NCBI GenBank assembly: GCA_019973155.2
Contig: BPQB01000072.1
Span: 115,925-179,924 of the forward strand
Direction of reading: 5' to 3'
DNA from: Phanerochaete sordida
Lineage: Eukaryota > Basidiomycota > Agaricomycetes > Polyporales > Phanerochaetaceae
Length of the DNA stretch: 64,000 nucleotides
The position numbers and the translations under genes are program-made. Position 1 is the stretch's first letter. Each line of letters opens with the position of its first letter. A model generated the notes under the pieces. The model searched no databases and was not told the DNA's origin. It was given only the letters and a program-made list of their open reading frames with translations. Shown here piece after piece: positions 1-10,297 of this stretch.

Positions 1-28
1 GCCTTCTACTTCCACGCCGTCTTCCAAC

Positions 29-2838
29 ATGGCCTCTCTACCATCGTCCTCGCCGCCTAGAGCGGCTTCCACCCGTAGCGGTTCTCTGCGTGGTCCACCC
101 GAAGACGCTGAGAAGCAGGACCCTACTAGCGCAGCTTCAGCACAGCGTACGACCGGTAGCCCTGAACCGGGTTCAATGCCCAGCGATGGACAGACGTCGA
201 GCAGGCAACTCGCTGGCGCGAGCGATGCGCTCCATGAGAGGCCCGTGGTCAGTGACACGATGCCCAACAGACCTACTGAGAAACGATCTGAGGTAAAGTT
301 TACGTGGGATTTCCGGGATCGTCGACGCTGATATTCGGTCAAAGTTACCGGAAGCTCTCTCCGGATGGGCAGGCGTCGAACGACACCTGTTCAAGCACGA
401 CACCGACGAGATGAAGTACTATGCGGAGGATATCGACACCCTCCTAGTCTTCGTACGTCGCCCGCTTCTTGGTGGCATGTCACGTCCTCAGCGCGCGGAA
501 TCTTCAGGCCGGCTTATTCTCTGCGTTCCTCACCGCCTTCGTCGTCCAGACGTATCCGATGCTTACCGACGACGACTCCGCAACAACGAACCAGCTGCTC
601 GCCCTCAGCGTGTCGACGCAGCTACGCGCAACGGGCACCATCATCCCATCCGCAGTCAACTCTACCTTGACATCCCTCCTGGACTCTACACCCTTCACGC
701 CCTCGACCGCTGCGCGAGCGATCAACATCCTGTTCTTCCTGAGCCTGATTCTCAGCATCGCCTCGGCGTTCTTCGGCATCCTCTCGAAGCAGTGGATTCG
801 CGAGTATCTGAAGTGGAACTCGGCCCTCGCTCTTCCCCGCGAGAACGTACTCGTTCGCCAGGACCGCATCGAGGCATGGGAGGCATGGAACGTCGCTGCC
901 CTGATTTCATCTATCCCTGCGCTTCTAGAGCTTGCAATGGTGCTCTTCCTCGCCGGCATAGTCATCATTCTGTGGACTCTTGATGACGTCGTCGCCATAA
1001 CAATCACCGTTTTTGCCGCGATGTTCATGATAGCTGCCTCCGCGCTCACCATCCTTCCTCTCGCCTTCAAGCGCTGTCCTTACAAATCTCCGACCGCGTG
1101 GGCTTGCGTCACTGCTTATCATGCATCGAGGGCCCTATTCTGGCGTCGTGCCTGGATTCTGAGGGAGTGGCAAAAGCGCTATATCAGCATTTTGACCCCA
1201 CGGCAGCAGGGTCTTGAAGACTTCTCTGATCTCTGGCAGTACCGTTGCCGCGGTGCTGCACCCTCGTGGAGGCATCTGGATCTCGAAAGCTGTCGTCAAA
1301 TCAGATGTAGAAGAGACGGAAAGTCAGCGCATACCATCGATGTGAACAATGCTGCCTCCCAGGAGCTCGCGCGTCTCACGAAAGATCCACCATCCCGCGT
1401 ACATGATCTCATCAAGCCCACGCTTGTTAACGTTGCTGAAAGCACACTGCTCATACGGGCCCTTGCCTGGGTCAAGCAGTCATCACAAGATCCCCGCGTG
1501 CATATGTACACAGCGGAGTGCGCCGCATCGATTCATCCTGCACCACGAAGCGAGGGAGCTCTGGGGCCGACCGACAATAGTTGGGCGATAAACACAATCG
1601 CAAATCGATGCATCGCCCTTGCACTGCTTGAAAGCAAGCTCCTTCATCCGCATTCTATGTTTTTCTCCCTCTCAGAGGCGCCAAATCCTACTGGCCCACA
1701 GTCTTCCCCATCCAATTTTGTTCTAGACCCGGCGCAGCGTACTGCACAGGAAGTCAAGCGGCTTATCAATACCTTCCCATCGATATATCGTTTTTTCGGG
1801 GGCGCCACATCCTCGCCGTCCATAGTGCTCAGCGTGGTTGGTCAGATGCTCATTGCTGATCTTCACCGCTGGTGCCCTCATGATGATGCATGCTATTTGG
1901 GAAGAATCGAGACATGCGCCATAATCATGCATCTTGCTCATCCCACCGAGGGCTGGTATGACGACGCTCTCCGAGCGATGATGTCGGTTGACTTCAGCTG
2001 CGGACAGTTCGAGGAGCTTAACAGCTATGTCCTTCAAAACACTGCATATCGACAGCGTTTGATGCTAGACAACACCGGAAGCCTAGGTGCGCTGCGTCTA
2101 CCGAGTATACGAATTAAGACTCTGACTCTGATGTATCCAGCCTACTCTGATCAGGTCACGACAGCTGAGGACAAGAGCAGACTCCTCTTGCAATATTTTC
2201 ACAGCGATTTTGCAGCTCAAGGGGAGGGTCGGACAGAACTATTCTTCAAGATAGCGATGACGTGGTTTCGCCAGAGGGGGCCACTTCGCAATCCAGAGTC
2301 TGCTCAGGCCGTTCTCCAACGCCTCATTGTTGCGCTAGACGCAATTGCAAGCGAAGCAGACCTTCCAGGTCACACGGCGGTTCTCAGCTACTCGGAAATC
2401 CTGGATTTCATTGCCGAAGATCAGCAACTACTGCAGCTGTACGCTGTAGAGCTACGCCAGCTGTCGCATGCAACCGAAGCAGTCTACTGGAAATCGAAGA
2501 AGGATGGTTCACACGTCCCATTCAACATGTGGTCGCATCTGCAGTTCTTTTTCCACGCGGTGCACAAAAACATCACCAGCTGCGAGGCGCACAGCTGCCG
2601 CTGGCGCGCTCACGTCTGCGACGGCGGCCCTGACAACGAATTCAAACCATGCACACTCGTGCCCATCAGGAACAGCGCAGCCAATCCACAAACGGCTGGC
2701 GCAGGGCCCTCTGTCGTCGTCCAAACGCTGCCTGTGCCATTTAACCCGGACTCGCCGTCGAGTACCGGTCACTCATCGCCAAGTCCGCCTTCATCCTCTG
2801 GCGTCACTGCGCCGCCGCCGCGGGTAGAGGAGGCTTAA
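29..2838 (+). CDS. DUF6535-type four-helix membrane protein, array copy 1
   Basis: Spliced model 29-292, 345-452, 508-2838 gives 900 residues. Introns are 52 and 55 nt with consensus ends. Residues 1-88 are Ser/Pro-rich and probably disordered. The DUF6535 domain starts near the end of this region (motif LSGWAGVERHLFKHD) and has four predicted membrane helices at about residues 125-143, 198-220, 260-283 and 285-308. The first begins AGLFSAFLTAF exactly at the second splice junction, as in every other copy. A conserved loop (KQW, REYL, LPREN, RQDRIEAWEAWN) lies between helices 2 and 3. The long C-terminal part is soluble-looking and ends Ser/Pro-rich. Unlike the other copies it has no intron before the C-terminal region, and that region is the most diverged. 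The function of DUF6535 proteins is unknown. The start is the first ATG in frame; a further upstream exon outside the window cannot be excluded. Confidence 0.85.
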
Positions 2839-3046
2839 GCCGGGGTAGCGAGCTGCGGTAGGCAGCTGGTCCAGCGGTGTCAGGCAATAGCGGAGAAGGT
2901 TCTGATACGGGCGCGCGAGGTCGGAGGAGTAGCGGTAGTGTCGAGGGCTGGCGGAGAAATCTGATTCAGTGGTGATAGCATATGGCGATCGGAGCGTTGT
3001 ATTTTTTTTTTCGCTAGATGTCGACCTTCGCCGAGAGCTGTGCCGC
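2839..3046. other. 3' region between convergent DUF6535 gene 1 and a family B remnant
   Basis: No gene is seen. The stretch about 2868-2960 (core GGTGTCAGGC, then CGGAGAAGGT and GGGCGCGC) is repeated downstream of the plus-strand family B gene at about 5775-5835. It therefore looks like a shared 3' untranslated or terminator segment. A run of T lies at about 3001-3012. Confidence 0.4.
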
Positions 3047-4060
3047 TCAGAGTCGTCGCAGCTGCCGCTGCCGCGCCTCGAGATCGCCTAGTAGACTCTG
3101 CACCGCGCCTTGCGCGTCGGCGCGCCGCTCGCTGGGACCATCCCTCTCTGCGATCTCACGAAGGATTGCGCACCAAAACAGCAGCCTCGGAAGTGGAGTC
3201 AGCTTCGGCACAAGCATAAGGATACGACTGCGCATACTCGCCCTTCGCCAAGCGCCTCGTCGAGCGGCACGGCGTAGTCCCATTTCGCGCGCGTGCTGGC
3301 GTCGCTGTCGCAGATCTGCTGTATGAGGCGCACGAGCTCGCGCACAGTTTCATCGACCGCGGATTAGCAGTCTGCGATGGCCATCGGCAGCCATGTAGCG
3401 TACCTCGTGGGCCGACGGGTCTCCGTCGGCGGCGACCAGCGCGAGGAAGGTTCTCCAATGCATCTCGAGTTCCGTGAAGTACAGCTCGTACGCGTGGACT
3501 GCAACGTTCATGAGCGGGTGTGTGCGACAGAGCGGCGCGAAACGCACGCATCGCCATGTCTCACGTGCATACGTCACGCGCGGCGCAAGCACGTCCCGGA
3601 ACGCACCAGGGCACTGCGCTAGCATCTCGCGCACGTTCCGCGCAGTCTCCAGGCTTCCCGCGTGTATGTCATGCAGGGTGCGCAGCGACGCGATGGGCTG
3701 CTGCCCGGCGGAGACGTGGCGCCAGGCGCGCATCTGCGAGGCGAAGCGGACTCGGAGCTGGGCCTTGATGCGGAACACGTTGCGGTAGACGGCGAGGACC
3801 GGCCCTGGCGGATGGCGCAGCGAGGCGGTGACGAGTCTCGGCGACCTGAAGTCAGAAGCTCCTTTTCGCTCTAGAGCGTAGAGAAAGACATTTGAATCAA
3901 TGACAAACGAGAAAGAGTGTGAAGGAAATATCTACCCGGACAATTCAATTGCAAGATGCTCTTCCTGGGTTAACCGGCATCGAAGAGACGACAATATGCT
4001 GGATATAATATCGTGAAGCTGGCGCGAGGCGACCAGTAGGGACTCCATGAGGTGTGGGCG
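3047..4060 (-). pseudogene. family B (F-box-like) gene remnant, 5' truncated
   Basis: Reads right to left. An exon at about 4055-3940 encodes the motif ESLLVASRQLHDI, matching exon 2 of the intact copies at 7118-6976 and 9761-9622. A long exon at about 3859-3480 holds AFRDVLAPRV and VYRNVFRI, followed by an exon with AYELYFTELEMHWR. Next come a segment with YAVPLDEALGEG and the C-terminal exon with WCAILREIAERD, ending at the stop at 3047. The F-box-like first exon expected at about 4060-4230 was not found. The last junction only works with a 35-nt intron. It may be transcribed but looks broken. It lies tail to tail with DUF6535 gene 1, as in the other units. Confidence 0.6.
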
Positions 4061-4409
4061 ATCTCGACTCGTTAGCAGCGTTATCATGTCCGCACGTTCT
4101 GCTGAGGACCGCTAGCACGCAGTCAACGCTTTATTGACTGCAAATGCCGACACGAGGGCGTCGGGCGACGTGTGTCTTGCCAGCGGGAGAGCATAACGAA
4201 GACGAGGGGTTCCGGCCTCTCTGGCGCTCCCGGCGTTCCCCGTGCTGTCTCTATTTGGCAGGTGCCGTCGTTCCCCTTGCCACGTGGTGGACCATGTGGC
4301 TCGCGGCCGACGATTTTCAGGAACGACAAGCCCTTTGCTCTCCACCTCCGCCTGCACGCTGCTCTTGGAGGCTCTGTCGCATTCGGTGCAAAATCGTCTC
4401 ATCTGCGAT
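4061..4409. other. intergenic region upstream of the plus-strand family B gene
   Basis: No coding exon is supported on either strand. It sits between the truncated 5' end of the minus-strand B remnant and the start at 4410, so it probably contains the promoter of the latter. I see no clear TATA box. Confidence 0.3.
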
Positions 4410-5672
4410 ATGCCGGACGCTTGTCCTGTTCTGCCTCCAGAAATCGTCCACACGATCATTTCTCGAGCAATTGCGCAGCATCTCGACGATGTCCTCGTCG
4501 GAGCTTCGTGCTTACACGCTTATCCCGCTGGCGATGTCCGTGAAAGCGAGGTATGTGCAACATTCTTGATCATGACCACGTCAAATCGTATGAACTCGAG
4601 CTTTAGATAGCGGCTCCTGTGACCGCCCTACTCGCGGTCTCGTGTCAAGTGCGTCAGACTGCACTCATTGCTCTGTCTGAGGCGCTCGGGATCGCCTTAT
4701 CTCGCGTCGGAATATGGAGGTCAGTGTGTGTCCTGCTGTATCTGTACCGATAGTAACACTAGTTCGACCTGCAGGCTAGAAGAGAAGCCCTGGACAAAGA
4801 TCAAGCCCGCCCGGCAATTGCTGCATCGCACGCTCGACTTCCAGGGACATGACGGCCTCCTGCTTGGCCGGGTACTCAAGATGGTACAGACAGCGTCGCC
4901 CGTCCTGGCCGTGTACATCTACGCGCACGCTCTCGACGAACTCGGTGCCCACCCCTTCGAATCGCTCCATATTCCCGCTTCTCAGGGAGAAGCACCGAGA
5001 ACTCTGGATTCGATTGGAGTTGCGAGCCTCTTTGACCTTTACATCAAGGATAAATATACAGAGTGTCCTCCTGTGTTCCAGGAGGTGCTATCAGCACGCA
5101 TGGAGGGCGCGCTCGCCCGCAGCGTCGTAGGTGCACCCAATTCCCTCCCACCCATCATATCTCGTTCTGATCGCGTTGGCAGCAAACTTCTATTCTGCGC
5201 TGATCAACTCGCTATCGGAAGCTTGGGCTGCGATAGAAGATCTTCCGAACCGCATCGACAGCGAGTCACCGTATGACTCTGTCCTCATGTGCGAGGTACG
5301 CATCTTCTTATTGCTCTAAGCAACGCCACTTGACACACCGCAGAAAGTGGCCGGGGACATCGCGACGATTCTGCAAGAAATGCGCCCGCGCGAGCGCGAG
5401 CTGGTGCGCAGCTGGCCGCACACAGTGTCGCTCGACGCCACTATCGGCGCGGACCGCGTATGTCCGTCCGTCCATGCATGCATTCGCAGCTCACATCTGC
5501 TACTCAGTTCTCAGAGTGGTGCAGGCTCTTCGAGGATATGTCGCAATGGGAGTTCGACGGCGACGGCGCGCAGGAGCTCCGGGAGGTGGCGAAGGACTTT
5601 GCGGAATACTTCCGCGGACGGCTCGGCAAGTTGGACATCCGATTCTCGCGTTCCACGTCGCGATATACGTAG
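4410..5672 (+). CDS. F-box-like family B protein, plus-strand copy
   Basis: Six exons by hand: 4410-4550, 4607-4719, 4775-5130, 5183-5295, 5344-5457, 5508-5672, giving 333 residues with no internal stop. Introns are 48-56 nt with GTATGT, GTCAGT, GTGCAC, GTACGC and GTATGT donors. Residues 1-35 carry an F-box-like start (LPPEIVHTIISRAIAQHLDD). F-box domains normally recruit Skp1 to a ubiquitin ligase; that role is inferred here. Exon 5 (114 nt) ends HTVSLDATIGADR, which matches the VPLDEALG segment of the minus-strand copies, also encoded by 114-nt exons. This identifies it as the same family despite low similarity. It is the only copy on this strand. The protein beyond the F-box-like segment is not recognised. 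Confidence 0.65.
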
Positions 5673-5990
5673 CATGGCGCAGCCGAGGCAGAACCCGGCC
5701 ACGACCTGAGCAAAATGCTCGGCCCCGACGCTGAGCGCGGTGACGGAAGGGCGGTAAATGGGGCCGAGCACACAGCCTGCGGACCGGTGTCAGGCCACGG
5801 CGGAGAAGGTGCTGGTTTGGGCGCGCACGACGGGCTGGGTGGATGAAATCGAATTGGCGACAGTATTGTACGGCAATCGATATGGAGTAGAGCTTTTCTT
5901 CTTCTTCTTCTTCGAGATTTTCGTGTCAGACTATACAGATATGCATCCTCGTATGAGCATGCCCCGGGCTCATAAACGAGTGACTCACCT
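5673..5990. other. convergent 3' region with duplicated segment and CTT microsatellite
   Basis: No gene is seen. About 5775-5835 repeats the segment found after DUF6535 gene 1 (about 2868-2930), and about 5898-5913 is a short CTT repeat. It separates the stop codons of two convergent family B genes. Confidence 0.4.
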
Positions 5991-7320
5991 CTACGTGCTA
6001 CAGACTTCATTTCCTGGATATTGAGTTTCACCGTTGCGGAGTGGTCCAGGGCTGTTGGGCTGCCGACGCCGCGCCTCAAGCTCGCCTAGCAAAGTCTGCG
6101 CCGCGCCTTGCGCATCGGTGAGCCGGTCGCTTGGGTCTTTCGCTGTGATCTCACGAAGGAGCGCACACAATGCCAGCAGCTGCTCTGGCATCAGAAGTAG
6201 TGCGAATGACATCTTGCGCGCCGCACGTACCCGTTCTACTCCCAGCGCCTCGTCCAGCGGAACGGCGATGTCCCAGTCAGCACGCATGCCGGCGTGGCCG
6301 TCGCGGATATGCTCTATAAGGCGCACGAGATCGCGCGCCGGTTCCTTGGCCGTATCAGTATCCTGACATGTTTGGTGGCAAGCATGTAGCGCACCTCGTG
6401 CTCCAACGGGTCGCCGACGTCTGCGGCACCTAGTTCGAGGACGGACTGCCAGCGCATCTCGAACTCCATGATGTACAGCTCGTATGCGTAGGCTGCAAAG
6501 TACGTCAGTGAACATGCCCATCGCTGCGGCGAGGAACACACAGATCGCGATGGCCCGCCTGCATGCATCGACGCGCGGCGCGAGCACGTCCCGGAACGCG
6601 GCAGGGCACCTCGCCAGCGTTACGCGCACATTGCGCGCAACTTTCTGGTTACCCTCGCAGGTGCTGTGCAGGTCCTGCACCGCCGAAATGGGCTGCTGCT
6701 CAGGGAGGCCGTCCCGCCAGCTGTTCATCTGCGCGGCGAAGCCAGCTAGCTGGAACTGCATGCAGAAGACGGTGCGGTAGCCCTCGAGGACGGACGCCAT
6801 GGTATGCCGCATCAAGACGGCGAGTTGCGGGATCTTGTTGTGAGCGTACGTCAGAGAAAGCTTGCGGAGGGCCCGGACTTCCGCGACGTCGGACCAAGGG
6901 CTCCTTTTGGCACGGGAGGTAAGAGGGCGGCTTGGATCAGTGACGAACTATAGAGCACATCAGGGGCACATCTACCGATCTAATGCACCTGCAAGCTGCT
7001 CTTCTTGGCTTAAATAGCCTTGAAGAGATGATATGATCTTTGACGAGACGTCGTGCAGCTGGTACGACGCGACCAGCAGGGACTCCACGAGATCCGGAGG
7101 AGCACGGGTCGCGCAACCCTGACGCAAGCATCAGCATTGGGATCCACCAGCCGCCCACCAGCTCAATGCAACTTACTTCAGGGCCAGAGCGACAGAACGG
7201 CAGGCATGCCCCTGACTGCGCCCCGACGAGTAGGTCGTCGAGGTATTCCGCGAGTGCGATGGAGACGATGCGGTGAACGATTTCAGCGGGCAGCTGGCGT
7301 ATTCCAGACATGGGAGACAT
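5991..7320 (-). CDS. F-box-like family B protein, intact minus-strand copy
   Basis: Six-exon model on the minus strand: 7320-7177, 7118-6976, 6903-6542, 6492-6395, 6344-6231, 6182-5991, giving 350 residues with no stop. Donors are GTAAGT, GTAGAT, GTGTGT, GTGCGC and GTACGT; introns are 48-72 nt. Exon 1 has the F-box-like motif LPAEIVHRIVSIALAEYLDD followed by LLVGAQS. Exon 2 has PDLVESLLVASYQLHDVSSK, exon 3 AAFRDVLAPRV, exon 4 AYELYIMEFEMRW, exon 5 WDIAVPLDEALGVER, and exon 6 LCALLREI with a charged tail. Exon lengths 114 and 192 nt are shared exactly with the copy at 8641-9943. Skp1 binding is inferred from the family only; the rest is unrecognised. It is probably expressed from the conserved upstream block at 7321-7500. 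Confidence 0.7.
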
Positions 7321-7500
7321 GACCTGTTTCGTGCTGGCGAGGTTGGGGCTCGAGGAAGTCTGGGTGGGAAGTAGCCGTCTTGAACGAAAGTGGGGCGGAA
7401 AGAGGTCGCCCCCGTCGTGCCGACACATGCCGAACGCCACGAGGCTCACACTGGAGTCCATTTGAGGCAATCGCTGTAGGCTGATACAATCACGTGCTTC
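7321..7500 (-). promoter_or_regulatory. conserved upstream block of family B genes
   Basis: The same series of short conserved segments lies upstream of every minus-strand family B start. In order they are AACGAA(A)GTG, CGAACGCCAC, CCATTTGAGG or CCATTTGGGG, and a CACGTG-like site, at about 7390-7500 here. Equivalent blocks are at about 9950-10140, 17110-17290, 28650-28830, 41510-41700, 58745-58890 and 61290-61500. Conservation outside coding sequence suggests a shared promoter. Confidence 0.4.
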
Positions 7501-7839
7501 AAGCTGGGGAAGGGACGCACGCTCAGAATGGGAACCAACCTTACGACTGCCATCTGCCATCTGCCCAGCGCGCCTGCCCTAGTCTGATCATCGAAGTCAC
7601 CTTCTCTCCGGCATGGAAAGCTTGGCATACTAGCGCTTGCACCTACCTCCAGCCTTGGACATCGCTTCGTCTCGCAGGCCCGCCGTACAAAGCGTGCACA
7701 AGAAGCTCGAGACCTCGCAGTCATGACCTTTCCCAGATTCGAGGAGGTGATCGCGAGGGCGCAATCTCTGGAATGTCTGACGATAGTCTCCGGCATTGAT
7801 TCTCCGCTCATCCCATGCAGAAGCCATTCGGGGCCCCTC
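7501..7839. other. no clear gene; leucine-rich-like short frame at 7723 onward
   Basis: A short plus-strand frame from about 7705 reads MTFPRFEEVIARAQSLECL, which resembles repeats in fungal F-box/LRR proteins. It runs into the DUF6535 relic that follows. It may be a captured fragment. Nothing else is supported. Confidence 0.25.
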
Positions 7840-8470
7840 TCGGGCTTGGCAGGACTCCAGGTGCACCGATGCAGGCACGATGTAGATGAGATGAGGCACT
7901 CCGCAGAGAACAGCGATATCTTCCTGGACTTCGTGCGCATATGACACTTCGTAGGAATAGTAACTCATCTTCTAGGTCTAGCTAGGCCGGTTTGTTTACT
8001 ACGTTCCTCTCAACTTTCGTCGTGCAGACCGTGACTTCTCACGCAAGACGACTCTACGACAGCGAGGCACACTCTCCTCGCTCTGCGTCTCTGCGCAGCT
8101 TCGCGTGTCATCCTTTGTCATTACACCTTCGCTCCAAGTCACCCCGTCTGCCCTTCAAGGCACCTCGTCATCCGCGCCATCTATCGCCGCACGTGCAATC
8201 AACTTCATCTTGCTCTTGCTCTTTCTAAGCCTCTTCCTGACTGGGGATCACCGGTACCCGCCGTTTTCGTGCCGGAATTTGCAACGTACAAAATGCCAAA
8301 TGCGTGCTCGCAACCCTCAGCAGCACGTGCGGATACGACAACGCCTCCCAATGAGATCCTACGCGCGATTCGCCCGCTCCACGTCGCGATGTACATTGAC
8401 GAGGTGGTCGGGGAGCACGTGAAAATCATGGAAGAGGAAGAGGGCCGCGATACAGAGATGACTATGGTAC
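7840..8470 (+). pseudogene. DUF6535 gene relic
   Basis: About 7840-7932 encodes DEMRHSAENSDIFLDF, aligned to the exon 2 motif DEMKYYAEDIDTLLVF of the intact genes. It is followed by the same GTGCGC donor, a 53-nt intron and the acceptor before AGLFTTFLSTFVVQT at 7986. Helix 2 (AARAINFILLLLFLSLFLT) follows in another frame at about 8180-8240, and a distant match to the LPREN/RQDR loop lies near 8310-8350. Frameshifts and loss of the C-terminal half make it a pseudogene. It is followed by an intact convergent family B gene (8641-9943), so the pair arrangement survives here too. Confidence 0.7.
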
Positions 8471-8640
8471 GCTCCGCAGCACGCATAATCCGACAGGCAG
8501 GTCGTCGCCCGACCTATCATCCCACTCTACCGGCGACTCACGTTCCTAGGCACCGGTTCGAAGCTCATAGACAATGGCCTGTTGAAGAATTTGATCACAC
8601 CATTCATATTATAGCATCGAGGGCAGCCGATCAATGCCCG

Positions 8641-9943
8641 CTACGATTGCGCCGCGCGGGGGTGCTGGAGCAGCTCGAGCCGGGGCTCGAAATCGGCTAG
8701 AAGCCGTCGCACCGCGTCTTGTGCGTCCGCGAGCCGCTCCCCTAAGTCTTCCGCGTCTGCAATTTCGCGAAGGAGTGCGCTTGGGTTCCCCGTTTCTGAT
8801 ATTCCTCGAAGGAGCGTGCACCACACCTCCAGCTGCCACGATGTGAGCCTCAGCGCGAATAGTATAGTGATAAAAATGCGCGTACCCGTTCTTCATCGAG
8901 CGCGCCGTTGAGGGATCCGGGGTGGTCCCAGTCGGCGTGCACGCGGGAGCTGGCGTCGCGAGCGTCCCGGAGGAGCCGCGTCAGCTCGTACACGCATGCC
9001 TGGTACGTAGATCAGTAGCGCCACGTACTGCCAAGGGACAGGAGCGCGCACGTCGATAGCGGGCAGATCCTCGTCTTCTGGCTCGGTGATCGTCCTCCAG
9101 TGGATCTCGAGCTCGAGAACGTGGATGTCATATTCATGGACTGCTGCTCGTCAGTCCATCGGTGAGACGTCGTGTTGGAGGTACGTACAGATCGCGATGT
9201 CCAGCGTGGACGCACTGACGCGCGGCGCGAGCACATCCCGGAATGCCGCGGGGCACAGCGCGAGCACCTCGCGCATGCTGCGCGCGATCTCCTGGTTGCC
9301 CGCGCGATCGCTGTGCACGGCCTGCAGCGACAGGATGGACTCCATCCCGGCGACGACGTGCCGCCAGGTCTGCATCTGCGCGGCGATGGCGAGCTGGTAC
9401 TGGATGCAGAACACGAGGCGGTACACCTCTAGAATTGAGCCGGTCCGGAGGCGTATCAGGGCGGCGATCTGGGTGGCCTTGGTGAGGTCGTGTGTGATGA
9501 CGAGCGCGCGGAGCTCCCGGGTCTTGGCGACGGCGAGCCAGGGGCCGCCGTTCGCTCTAGAGCGAAGAGACGACGGCGTGAGCAAGCAGCCAGCTATAGA
9601 GCATGGGAAGGAACCAATCACTCGGCTGCTTCGCCTGCAGATCGTCGTCTCCGGCCAGGTGCACTGAAGGACGAGACTATCTTCGATGTGACGTGGTGCA
9701 GCTGGTACGAGGCGACCATCAAGGACTCTACGAGGTCCGGATGTTCCCTAGGCGCATAAAACTGTTGCAGCGGTCAGATTAAAGTACAGCCGACCCGACG
9801 TGGCATACCTCAGAGCCAGACGTGGAGAACGGCAGGCGGGCTTCAGACTGCGTCCCGACGAGCAGGTCGTCGAGGTGTTCTGCGAGAGCGAGAGACACGA
9901 TATTGTGGATCAGCTCGACTGGCAAATGGCGTCTGACTGCCAT
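8641..9943 (-). CDS. F-box-like family B protein, second intact minus-strand copy
   Basis: Model on the minus strand: 9943-9809, 9761-9622, 9556-9189, 9140-9052, 8999-8886, 8832-8641, giving 345 residues without stops. Exon phases are the same as in the copy at 5991-7320, and the last two exons have identical lengths (114 and 192 nt). Exon 1 reads LPVELIHNIVSLALAEHLDD then LLVGTQSEA. Exon 2 has HPDLVESLMVASYQLHHVTS, exon 3 TRELRALVITHDL and AAFRDVLAPRV, exon 4 HEYDIHVLELEIHWR, exon 5 ALDEER, and exon 6 LEVWCTLLRGI. Introns are 47-65 nt; one donor (GTGATT) is weak. Preserved frame and phases after clear divergence argue that it is functional. The biochemical role is unknown beyond the F-box-like start. 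Confidence 0.7.
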
Positions 9944-10140
9944 GACAGGTATCTCCTGGCTATCCCGGGGAGGCTGGTGCTTGAAAGTTTGAGCACTCCA
10001 GGCGGAAGATGACAGTTTCGAACGAAGGTGCAACCGAAAGCGGAGCGTCATGCCGAGCCGTGCCGGACGCCACCACGGCTGCACTGAATCCCATTTGGGG
10101 GAGTCGCTGTGGATTGGAGCATGTCACGTGCCAGAGGGCA
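9944..10140 (-). promoter_or_regulatory. conserved upstream block of the second intact family B gene
   Basis: Matches the block at 7321-7500 and those in front of the decayed copies. Visible elements are TCGAACGAAGGTG, CGCCACCACGG, CCCATTTGGGG and CACGTG at about 10126-10131. A promoter role is inferred from conservation and position. Confidence 0.4.
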
Positions 10141-10297
10141 GTGGACGGGTGCGCGCCTACTCAAAGCGGCTTCATACCCAACGGCCATGTTCCCATCGTA
10201 TCCTTGCCCTCCGCTTGGCCTCTTACCTCGTGTTGATCCCTAGAAGGATCCTTCTATTGTCTTTAAAGTCAGCATAGCTGTAACACGGCATATCCAG

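Noticed and set aside
5504..6079. 191-codon minus-strand frame between the plus-strand B gene and the next B gene
   Set aside because: It overlaps the last exon of the plus-strand gene and its duplicated 3' region, and has no family similarity.
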